Origin: JBBSHJ01 sp038253135
GTDB taxonomy: Bacteria > Actinomycetota > Actinomycetes > Mycobacteriales > QHCD01
Direction of reading: 5' to 3'
NCBI GenBank assembly: GCA_038253135.1
Contig: JBBSHJ010000095.1
Span: 1 to 12,648, forward strand
DNA: 12,648 bases
Positions 6,955 through 12,648 of this stretch are shown here, piece by piece. Below the pieces are notes generated by a model. The model did not search any database. It was not told where the DNA came from and worked only from the letters and a program-made list of their open reading frames with translations. The translations under genes and the position numbers were made by a program. Each line of letters opens with the position of its first letter. Position 1 is the first letter of the stretch.

Positions 6955-7734
6955 ATGTCCAAGATTCATGACGTCGATGCCCTGCAGTCGCAGTATGCGC
7001 GGGACGGCTACCTGATCTTCCGTGATGTCATCGACGCCGATCTCCTCGCCGAGGCATCGGGTCACATGGAGTGGCTGAGCCGGCAGCATCCGGACCTGCA
7101 ACCGGAGCAGCTCGGCAATGACCTTATGACCGACGATCCGTTCTGGGTGCGGCTGGTCAGCGACCCGCGCCTGCTCGAGATCGCGGAGGTCTTCATCGGT
7201 CCGGATATCGCGCTGTTCGCCTCGCATTACATCAGCAAGCCGCCGTTCTCCGGGCAGCCGGTGCTCTGGCACCAGGACGGCGCCTACTGGGCGCTGTCGC
7301 CGATGGAGGTCGTGACCTGCTGGCTGGCCGTCGACGAGTCGTCGACCGAGAACGGCTGCATGCGCGTCGTACCGGGCAGCCACACCAGCGACATCGCGTC
7401 GATGCACCAGACCGGCTCGGACAACGTGCTCGCGTCGGAGACCGACGCCGCGGTCGACGAGTCCCGGGCCGTCGATCTCGAGCTCTCCCCCGGCGACGTC
7501 GAGGTGCACCATCCCAAGATCCTGCACTCGAGCAAGCCCAACACGTCGCCGTCGCGGCGGTGCGGCCTGACCATCCGCTACATCCCGACCTCGACGCGGA
7601 TAACCGCGGAGCAACAGCCGTTTCCGAGCGCCTTTCACTTGCAGGGCGCCCGCGGGGACAATGCCTTCCAGCCGCGGCCGCGGTACGTCGAGGGGCGGCA
7701 CTACCCGTTCCGGGACAGCGCGACCTGGACGTGA
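6955..7734 (+). CDS. Phytanoyl-CoA dioxygenase (PhyH) family Fe(II)/2-oxoglutarate oxygenase
   Basis: This 259-residue cytoplasmic non-heme iron oxygenase belongs to a family that couples 2-oxoglutarate decarboxylation to hydroxylation or demethylation of a small molecule. The opening QYARDGYLIFRDVID is the typical PhyH start. The iron-binding HxD is in LWHQDGAYW (His106, Asp108). The distal histidine is His191 in ILHSSKPNTS, and the 2-oxoglutarate-binding arginine is Arg201 or Arg202 in SRRCGLTIRY. All catalytic elements are intact. The start is ATG 6955 behind GGAGAG, with seven bases between; the frame is open earlier but without a better site. It is the first gene of the sugar-acid operon and ends 81 bases before the NDT-like gene, so it is probably cotranscribed. 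Substrates in this family range from acyl-CoAs to ectoine and modified sugars. Here the neighbours point to a sugar-derived compound, which is inference. Confidence 0.9.
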   Translation: MSKIHDVDALQSQYARDGYLIFRDVIDADLLAEASGHMEWLSRQHPDLQPEQLGNDLMTDDPFWVRLVSDPRLLEIAEVFIGPDIALFASHYISKPPFSGQPVLWHQDGAYWALSPMEVVTCWLAVDESSTENGCMRVVPGSHTSDIASMHQTGSDNVLASETDAAVDESRAVDLELSPGDVEVHHPKILHSSKPNTSPSRRCGLTIRYIPTSTRITAEQQPFPSAFHLQGARGDNAFQPRPRYVEGRHYPFRDSATWT

Positions 7735-7804
7735 CAACGTGAGACCCGGGGCATGGCAGGATCACCGGTGGCCCGCGGCGTCACGGAGCTCGCGGGGAGC
7801 GGTG

Positions 7805-7810
7805 AAGGAG
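7805..7810 (+). promoter_or_regulatory. Ribosome binding site fixing the NDT-like start
   Basis: AAGGAG lies five bases before GTG 7816, inside an open frame that begins at ATG 7753. It favours the downstream GTG. The upstream ATG has only a weak GGGG nearby. Confidence 0.55.
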
Positions 7811-7815
7811 CCGTC

Positions 7816-8313
7816 GTGACCGCCGAGCCAGCCGAGCCTTCCCTCGACCCGAAGCTCCTTGCCCGCGCGGGGCACGGCGCGGTGCAGATCGACCTCCCGA
7901 CGCGCAAACCGCTGAAGGTGATGCTCGCCGGCCCGATCAAGGTCTGGTGGGAGCCGGGGCAGTGGGACACGACCCTGCACCAGGCCTACGTCCGCTGGCG
8001 CGACGCCGTCAGGGTGGTGTGCGTGCGCGCCGGCTTCCTCGTCTACAGCCCGCATCGGGCGTGGCAGGGCGCCTGGCACGAGGACGCGCAACGCGTCAAC
8101 GACGAGGCCATCCGCATGTCCGATGTGATGATCGACCTCTCCCCTCCCGATATTCCCCGCGCCGGCACGGACGCCGAGGCGACGCTCGCCGAGAGCGTCG
8201 GCACCGCGGTCCTCTCGGCGCCGCCCGGCGACGCGGCGGCAATGCGGCGCCTTCTGGACGAGTTGCACCGGCACGACGAGCGGACGCACAACAGCGTCGA
8301 GCCCGCGTCGTGA
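7816..8313 (+). CDS. Nucleoside 2-deoxyribosyltransferase-like protein
   Basis: This 165-residue cytoplasmic protein has the layout of the nucleoside deoxyribosyltransferase/DUF4406 fold. A first strand with a phosphate-type loop (KVMLAGPIKVWW) is followed by a helix and AGFLVYSPHRAW. Then come QRVNDEAIRMSDVMIDLSPP and GTDAEATLAES. In classical NDTs the matching positions carry an Asn-Asp pair, aspartates, and the nucleophilic Glu in a GTxxE motif; here Glu follows GTDA. The Tyr of the classical first strand is absent (MLAGP), so transferase activity is not assured; a hydrolase or binding role is possible. GTG 7816 is chosen for its AAGGAG; ATG 7753 would add 21 residues. The end overlaps the next gene by four bases (GTGA), so it is translationally coupled to sugar-acid enzymes. 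Its presence there hints at an N- or O-glycosidic substrate, which is inference. Confidence 0.7.
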   Translation: MTAEPAEPSLDPKLLARAGHGAVQIDLPTRKPLKVMLAGPIKVWWEPGQWDTTLHQAYVRWRDAVRVVCVRAGFLVYSPHRAWQGAWHEDAQRVNDEAIRMSDVMIDLSPPDIPRAGTDAEATLAESVGTAVLSAPPGDAAAMRRLLDELHRHDERTHNSVEPAS

Positions 8314-9086
8314 CCTCGCCGCTCGAGCGCCGATCGGCTCTCGTCATCGGAGGCTCGAGCGGCATCGGGCTGGCCAGCGCGCAGGCGCGGGCCGCGGCCG
8401 GCGCGCGGGTGAGCATCACGGGAGTCGACGAGGCGTCCGTGCACGCCGCGACCGCAAGCCTCTCGGGACGGGGGGCGGACGGTACGACGCTGGACGTGCG
8501 TGAGGTCGACGCCGTCGAGGCGCTTCTTGCCACCTTCGACGGCATCGACGTCCTGGTGTATTCGGCCGGCGTGCAGCGCTACGGCACCGTTGTCGAGACC
8601 TCGCCGGAGCTGTGGGACGAGGTCCTTGGCATCAATCTGCGCGGCGCCTACCTGGTGGCGCGGGCGGCGATCCCGCGGATGCCCCGCGGTGCCGCGATCG
8701 TCAATGTCGCGTCCGTGCAGGGCATCGCGACCCAGCACGGCGTGGCGGCCTACACGGCGAGCAAGGCGGCGCTGCTCGGCCTGACCCGGGCGATGGCGAT
8801 CGACCATGCTGGCGCTGGGATCCGCGTCAACGCGGTGTGTCCCGGATCGGTCGATACGCCGATGTTGCGGGAGTCGGCCGCGCTGTTTGCGCACGACGAC
8901 ACCAGTCCCGAGGACCTGATGGCCGGCTGGGGGCGCTCCCATCCGCTCGGCCGGGTTGCCACGCCCGCGGAGATCGGCTCCGTCGTGGCGTTCCTCGCCG
9001 GCGGCGACGCCTCCTTCGTCACCGGCAGCACCGTCACGGTCGACGGCGGCCTGCTCGCCGCGCTCGCCGTGGACGTGCCGCGATGA
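8310..9086 (+). CDS. Classical SDR-family dehydrogenase, likely sugar or aldose dehydrogenase
   Basis: This is a 258-residue cytoplasmic short-chain dehydrogenase/reductase. The cofactor motif is GGSSGIG (14-20), the core motif is YSAG (for NNAG), and the catalytic set is Ser135, Tyr148 and Lys152 (YTASK). After these come VNAVCPGSVDTPM and a C-terminal FVTGSTVTVDGG, the hallmark ending of classical SDRs. No acidic residue is obvious at the end of strand 2 (ITGVDEAS has Asp a little later), so NAD versus NADP is left open. The start is GTG 8310, overlapping the TGA of the NDT-like gene. The end overlaps the dehydratase start as ATGA. In an operon with a sugar-acid dehydratase and a KDG kinase the natural role is oxidation of an aldose to its lactone or acid, or of a sugar hydroxyl to a ketone. 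The sequence alone cannot choose between these. Confidence 0.9.
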   Translation: MTSPLERRSALVIGGSSGIGLASAQARAAAGARVSITGVDEASVHAATASLSGRGADGTTLDVREVDAVEALLATFDGIDVLVYSAGVQRYGTVVETSPELWDEVLGINLRGAYLVARAAIPRMPRGAAIVNVASVQGIATQHGVAAYTASKAALLGLTRAMAIDHAGAGIRVNAVCPGSVDTPMLRESAALFAHDDTSPEDLMAGWGRSHPLGRVATPAEIGSVVAFLAGGDASFVTGSTVTVDGGLLAALAVDVPR

Positions 9087-10354
9087 CCGAGCCGGCCGTG
9101 CGCGGCTTCCGCATCGCCGACATTCGGGCCACGACGGTCTCGGTGCCGCTCGAGGCGCCCCTGCGGCATTCAAACGGTGCGCATTGGGGTCGGTTCGTGC
9201 GCACCATCGTCGAGGTGGAGACCGCCGACGGGCTGGTCGGCCTGGGCGAGCTCGGCGGTGGCGGCGAGAGCGCCGAGGCGGCGATCCGGGGGCTACTCCC
9301 CTACCTGCGCGGGCACGATCCGTTCCGCCTCGAGGCGCTGCGCTTCGCGATCTGCAACCCCACCGCGAGCCTCTACAACAACCGGACCCAGCTGCACGCG
9401 GCGATCGAATTCGCCTGCCTCGACCTCGTCGGCCAGCGGCTCGGCGTACCGGTGCACGCCCTGCTCGGCGGCAAGCTCCGCGACGAGGTCCCGTTCGCCA
9501 GCTACCTGTTCTTCCGCTACCCGGACGCCCAAACCGGCGCCGGCGAGGTCCGGACCGTCGATCAGTTGGTTGCGCACGCGCTCGACCTCAAGCGCCGGCA
9601 TGGATTCACCTCGCACAAGCTCAAGGGTGGCGTCTTCCCGCCGGAGTACGAGCTCAAGTGCTATCGCGCGCTCGCCGACGCGTTGCCCGCCGACACCTAC
9701 CGGTTCGATCCCAACTGCGCGCTGTCGGTCGGTGACGCGTTGCGTTTCGCCGCGGGCATCGCCGACCTGCGCAATGACTACCTCGAAGACCCTACCTGGG
9801 GAATGGACGGCATGCGCCGCGTGCGCGCGGCCGGAATTCCGCTGGCCACGAATACCGCGGTGGTTAATTTCGAGCAGCTCGCGGCCAACGTGCACGACCG
9901 CGCCGTGGACGTCGTACTGCTGGATACGACTTTCTGGGGCGGCATCCGGGCGTGCATCAAGGCCGCGGCTGTGTGCGAAACCTTCCAGGTCGAAATCGCC
10001 GTGCACTCATCCGGCGAGCTCGGCATTCAGCTGGCAACGATGCTTCATCTCGGCGCGGTGCTGCCCAACCTCACCTATACCGCCGACGCGCATTATCACC
10101 ACCTCGCCGCCGATGTGATCGACGGCGGCCCGCTGAAATACCACAACGGCGCGATCACCGTCCCCGACTCTCCCGGGCTCGGCGTGCGCCTCGACCGCGA
10201 AGCGTTGGCGGAGCACGCCGATCGATATGCCCGCCTCGGCGGCTATCCCTACGATCGCGACCCCGGTCGTCCAGGCTGGTATCCGCTCGTGCCCAACCAG
10301 GATTTCGCCGATCCCACGGAGACCGCGGGCCCGACCGGAGAGGCCACCGGATGA
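9083..10354 (+). CDS. Glucarate dehydratase-like enolase-superfamily acid-sugar dehydratase
   Basis: This is a 423-residue cytoplasmic Mg2+-dependent enzyme with an N-terminal capping domain (to about 130) and a TIM barrel. Catalytic positions follow the glucarate dehydratase subgroup. KLK has Lys179 and Lys181. The metal ligands are Asp209 (FDPN), Glu235 (YLEDP) and Asn257 (ATNTAV). Asp281 (LLDTTFWGG) and His308 (AVHSSGELGI) form the dyad. Asn as third ligand and the HS-containing motif separate this group from mandelate racemases and muconate cycloisomerases. The expected reaction is removal of water from an aldonic or aldaric acid to a 2-keto-3-deoxy acid. The substrate need not be glucarate: the 20s loop is a different sequence (LRHSNGAHWGR), and a KDG kinase follows, which suits an aldonate. 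It overlaps its neighbours by ATGA at both ends. Confidence 0.88.
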   Translation: MTEPAVRGFRIADIRATTVSVPLEAPLRHSNGAHWGRFVRTIVEVETADGLVGLGELGGGGESAEAAIRGLLPYLRGHDPFRLEALRFAICNPTASLYNNRTQLHAAIEFACLDLVGQRLGVPVHALLGGKLRDEVPFASYLFFRYPDAQTGAGEVRTVDQLVAHALDLKRRHGFTSHKLKGGVFPPEYELKCYRALADALPADTYRFDPNCALSVGDALRFAAGIADLRNDYLEDPTWGMDGMRRVRAAGIPLATNTAVVNFEQLAANVHDRAVDVVLLDTTFWGGIRACIKAAAVCETFQVEIAVHSSGELGIQLATMLHLGAVLPNLTYTADAHYHHLAADVIDGGPLKYHNGAITVPDSPGLGVRLDREALAEHADRYARLGGYPYDRDPGRPGWYPLVPNQDFADPTETAGPTGEATG

Positions 10355-11364
10355 CTCCGGCGGGTATCGAACCGCTGCGGCTCGAGAGCGAGGCGATCGC
10401 CCTCGACGTCCTGCCGGGCAACGGTGCCGACATTTACGCGATCATCGACAAGGCAACGGGCGTCGACGTGATGTTCAAGACGCCGTGGGGGTTGCGGGAT
10501 CCTCGCGGCCTCCCGCCGCGCGCCGATTCGGAGGTCGCCTGGCTAGAGCGCTACGGCGGCGGCTGGCAGGTGTTGTGCCCGAATGCCGGCGACGAGCAGA
10601 CGGTCGCCGGGGTCACGCGCGGATATCACGGCGAGGCGTCGATCCTGCCGTGGACGGTGCACCGTGCGGACCGCTCCTGTGTCGAGATGTCCGTCGAGCT
10701 CTTCACCGCGCCGATCACGATGCATCGCGTCATCGACGTCAACGGTCCGACCGTGCGCATCGTCGAATCGCTCCGCAATCGATCGGAGTCGCCGACCACG
10801 GCGGTGTGGGGCCATCACCCGGCATTCGGACTGCCGCTGACCGGTCCGGCCTGCCGGATCGACACCGGCGCCCGCGCGGTCCTGGCCGACATCTGCGCGC
10901 CGGGGACGGAGCTTGTGGCCGGCTCGAAACACACCTGGCCGATCGCGACCACGGTCGCCGGCGAGCCGCTCGACCTGTCGCGCGCACCGGCGGCCGGCGA
11001 CCGGCGCGAGATCATGGCCTATCTGAGCGACTTCGCGGCTCCGTTCTACGCGCTGTCCAATCACGAGCTGGGCTTCGGTGTCGGAATGCGGTGGAGTGCT
11101 GACGTCTTCCCCTACGCCTGGCTGTGGCAGGAAATCCACTGCAGCCAGGGGTTCCCGTGGTTCGGCCGAGCGCACGCCATCGCGATCGAGCCGTCCACGG
11201 TCGTCGGCGGTCACGGCGAGGAGGCGCTGCGCCGCCGCGGTCCGGGCGTCGTACTCGAGCCCGGCGCGACCGTCGAGGCGACGATCGAGGTCGCGCGGTA
11301 CGACGTCCCCGCACCGGTCGAGGTGACGGGCATCGATCCGGGTGGAAACGTGCATTTCGCGTGA
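10351..11364 (+). CDS. Aldose 1-epimerase-like mutarotase
   Basis: This 337-residue cytoplasmic galactose-mutarotase-fold protein would interconvert alpha and beta anomers of a free sugar. The active-site residues line up with aldose 1-epimerases: His93 in GYHGEA, His155/His156 in WGHHPAFG and the general-base Glu280 in AIAIEPST. The N-terminal GNGADIYAIIDKATGVDVMF and C-terminal LEPGATVEATIEV strands are usual in the superfamily. It is slightly shorter than GalM. The start is ATG 10351 with GGAGAGG seven bases upstream, overlapping the dehydratase stop (ATGA). Its stop overlaps the kinase start (GTGA). In this operon it would supply the anomer used by the dehydrogenase, which implies that a free aldose is an intermediate. 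Confidence 0.87.
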   Translation: MTPAGIEPLRLESEAIALDVLPGNGADIYAIIDKATGVDVMFKTPWGLRDPRGLPPRADSEVAWLERYGGGWQVLCPNAGDEQTVAGVTRGYHGEASILPWTVHRADRSCVEMSVELFTAPITMHRVIDVNGPTVRIVESLRNRSESPTTAVWGHHPAFGLPLTGPACRIDTGARAVLADICAPGTELVAGSKHTWPIATTVAGEPLDLSRAPAAGDRREIMAYLSDFAAPFYALSNHELGFGVGMRWSADVFPYAWLWQEIHCSQGFPWFGRAHAIAIEPSTVVGGHGEEALRRRGPGVVLEPGATVEATIEVARYDVPAPVEVTGIDPGGNVHFA

Positions 11365-12287
11365 TCGTCGTACCTTCCGGCGGGCGGGCGGCGTGCGTCG
11401 GAGAATGCATGGTGGAGCTGGTGCGAACCGGCCCCCGCACCCTCGGCCTCGGCTTTGCCGGTGACAGCTTCAACACCGCGGTCTATCTGGCCAGGTCCCT
11501 GGGTGACGTGGGGCGCGTCGACTACATTTCCGCGGTGGGGACCGACCGGTACAGCGCGGAGATGGTGGATTTCTGGCGCGCCGAGGGCATCGGCACCGGC
11601 CGGGTCGCTCGGGTGCCCGGTGGCCGGGTCGGGCTCTACCTCGTGTCCGTCGACTCCGCCGGCGAGCGATCCTTCACCTATTACCGCTCGGATTCGGCCG
11701 CGCGGTCATTGTTCGACTCCGCCGACCCCTTCGCCGGCGGCGGCTCGTTGAGCGACTACTCGGTGGTCTACCTGTCGGGGATCACGCTGTCGATCTTGTC
11801 CGACCCGGGCCGGGAGCAGCTGTGGCGTCAGCTCGCCGCGGTCCGCGCCGCCGGCGGCGTGGTGGCGTTCGATTCCAACTACCGCCCGGCCGGCTGGCCG
11901 AGCACCGCGTCAGCCGTCACCGCCGTCGAGACGACGCTGGACCTCACCGACATCGCGCTGCCCAGCCTCGACGACGAGAGCGCGCTCTACGGCGACGCCT
12001 CACCGCGGGCGTGCGTGGACCGGCTCAGCCGGCACGGCGTCAAGGAGATCGCCCTGACCATGGGCCGGGCCGGCGCGCTCGTCGTCTCCGACCGCAGCGG
12101 CGCCGTCGTGGTGCCGGCGAGTCCGGACGTCGGCCCGGTCCTCGACACCACCGCGGCCGGTGACTCCTTCAACGGCGCCTACCTCGCGGGGAGGCTGGGC
12201 GGGCGCGACCCGATCGACGCGGCCGCGGCCGGTGCCGCGCTGGCGGCCGGCGTAATCACCCAGCGCGGCGCCATCATCGGGTCGTGA
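11361..12287 (+). CDS. kdgK: PfkB-family 2-keto-3-deoxygluconate kinase
   Basis: This is a 308-residue ribokinase-fold sugar kinase, matching the length of bacterial KDG kinases (about 310). Near the N-terminus it has GECMVELVRTG and GDSFNTAVYLAR, the KdgK-type substrate region. Mid-protein it has FDSNYRPAGW, again typical of KdgK. At the C-terminus it has the PfkB signature DTTAAGDSFNGAYLA (from residue 262), with catalytic Asp268. It would phosphorylate a 2-keto-3-deoxy acid with ATP, preparing it for a KDPG-type aldolase. The start is GTG 11361, overlapping the epimerase stop. It is the last gene of the operon. No aldolase is seen downstream within the window, so the last step must be encoded elsewhere. 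Confidence 0.9.
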   Translation: MIVVPSGGRAACVGECMVELVRTGPRTLGLGFAGDSFNTAVYLARSLGDVGRVDYISAVGTDRYSAEMVDFWRAEGIGTGRVARVPGGRVGLYLVSVDSAGERSFTYYRSDSAARSLFDSADPFAGGGSLSDYSVVYLSGITLSILSDPGREQLWRQLAAVRAAGGVVAFDSNYRPAGWPSTASAVTAVETTLDLTDIALPSLDDESALYGDASPRACVDRLSRHGVKEIALTMGRAGALVVSDRSGAVVVPASPDVGPVLDTTAAGDSFNGAYLAGRLGGRDPIDAAAAGAALAAGVITQRGAIIGS

Positions 12288-12401
12288 GCGGCGCTGCCGT
12301 CGCTCACCCGGCCACGACCGGGGCGCAGTCCCCTGTCCTGACGGACTGTCGCCAGCCCGCTGCGGCGCAAATCCGTTATAAAGGACCGGGAGACCGGATC
12401 G

Positions 12402-12457
12402 GCCGAGAGTGCAGGTCTGCCGCTGTCTCGTGACCGCGGCGGATCTGCCCTCTCGGC
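12402..12457 (+). promoter_or_regulatory. Long near-perfect hairpin in the leader of the last gene
   Basis: The arms 12402-12427 and 12432-12457 pair along their whole length. There are 8 pairs, one T-C mismatch (12410/12449), 13 pairs including two G-U, a second T-C mismatch (12424/12435), and 3 pairs closed by a UCGU loop. That is 24 pairs in a 56-base element. A smaller CCGG-GAGA-CCGG hairpin precedes it (12386-12397), and an AT-rich TATAAA (12377-12382) before that could be a -10, though no good -35 is seen. No U-run follows, so it is not a classical intrinsic terminator. It lies between the kinase stop and the next start, about 50 bases before ATG 12508. It does not match a riboswitch class that I recognise. 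It could be a leader element, an RNA stability hairpin or a protein-binding inverted repeat. Confidence 0.6.
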
Positions 12458-12487
12458 GACGGCTTACCCGCACGCGGCCGCGGCCGG

Positions 12488-12501
12488 CTTTCCCAAGAAA
12501 G
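12488..12501 (+). promoter_or_regulatory. Small hairpin covering the ribosome binding site of the last gene
   Basis: CTTTC (12488-12492) pairs with GAAAG (12497-12501) across a CCAA loop. The 3' arm is the Shine-Dalgarno core AAGAAAGG (12495-12502), five bases before ATG 12508. An alternative with GGCC/GGCC outer pairs and a bulge is longer. Such pairing would hide the binding site, suggesting translational control together with the large upstream hairpin. The pairing is seen; the control is inferred. Confidence 0.4.
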
Positions 12502-12507
12502 GCCATT

Positions 12508-12648
12508 ATGCCCGACCCGTCGTACGCCGCCCTGCGCGCGGCCATCGACGATCTCGCCGCGCACACCGACGGCCGGGCGGTCGCCGCCGCTTCGGCCCGG
12601 CTGACGGAGAGCTATGGCGGCGAGCAGTGCCAGCACGTGCGAAGCGAC
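12508..12648 (+). CDS. N-terminal part of an unidentified protein, runs off the window
   Basis: Forty-seven codons are visible from ATG 12508, with AAGAAAGG five bases upstream. The product begins MPDPSYAALRAAIDDLAAHT and continues as an amphipathic helical segment (GRAVAAASARLTESYGG), soluble, without a signal peptide. The AALRAAIDDL and ASARLTESY helices recall the N-terminus of Rsm22-type putative rRNA methyltransferases of actinomycetes, but too little is present to assign it. It is separated from the kinase by 220 bases with structured leader elements, so it is probably a separate transcription unit. The minus-strand frame over the same bases looks like a shadow. Confidence 0.5.
   Translation, partial: MPDPSYAALRAAIDDLAAHTDGRAVAAASARLTESYGGEQCQHVRSD

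Noticed and set aside
5824..7737. A single 637-codon minus-strand open frame that would fuse a long N-terminal region to the metal transporter.
   Set aside because: The first 320 codons are antisense to the dioxygenase gene, whose plus-strand product has all catalytic motifs. The transporter has its own GTG start and ribosome binding site at 6744.
12402..12457. The long hairpin as an intrinsic terminator of the sugar operon, or as a T-box because its loop side reads GTGACCGCG.
   Set aside because: No U-run follows the stem. The T-box core (TGGNACCGCG) is only partly matched, and no stem I or specifier loop is seen upstream.

Overview
The window is GC-rich DNA with strong third-position G/C, frequent GTG starts and Shine-Dalgarno cores of the AAGGAG/GGGA type. 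It carries an ECF41 sigma factor, and the protein families fit a soil-type actinomycete (Actinomycetota). No finer placement is justified. Every gene is chromosomal-metabolic in character. There is no phage, plasmid, tRNA, rRNA, CRISPR or intact insertion sequence.

The left 5 kb is a patchwork. It starts with a frameshifted conserved hypothetical gene (175-659). A minus-strand operon follows, in which an NAD(P)-binding epimerase-type protein (2669-1740) is followed by an ECF41/SigJ sigma factor (1684-761). A sequence matching the ECF41 target promoter (TGTCACA, 17 bases, CGTC) lies just upstream of the epimerase, so the operon looks autoregulated. Next is a GNAT acetyltransferase gene broken by an in-frame TGA and probably by an early frameshift (3040-3791). 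Convergent to it is a PHP-domain phosphoesterase (4714-3860), and then a short remnant of an ABC exporter ATPase (4774-4866).

The middle holds two minus-strand genes: OtsB trehalose-6-phosphate phosphatase (5734-4919) and a zinc-type cation diffusion facilitator (6744-5824).

The right half is a tightly packed plus-strand operon (6955-12287). It encodes a PhyH-type Fe(II)/2-oxoglutarate dioxygenase, a nucleoside-2-deoxyribosyltransferase-like protein, a classical SDR dehydrogenase, a glucarate-dehydratase-like enolase-superfamily enzyme, an aldose-1-epimerase-like mutarotase and a PfkB-type 2-keto-3-deoxygluconate kinase. The last four junctions are all four-base ATGA/GTGA overlaps. The SDR, dehydratase and kinase make a recognisable route from an aldose or sugar acid through a 2-keto-3-deoxy acid to its phosphate. 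The dioxygenase and the NDT-like protein suggest that the true substrate is an unusual, perhaps glycosylated or alkylated, sugar. This operon is the best candidate for an undescribed pathway.

Downstream lies a 220-base leader with a long near-perfect 56-base hairpin and a small hairpin over the ribosome binding site. It precedes the start of a gene that runs off the window (12508 onward).
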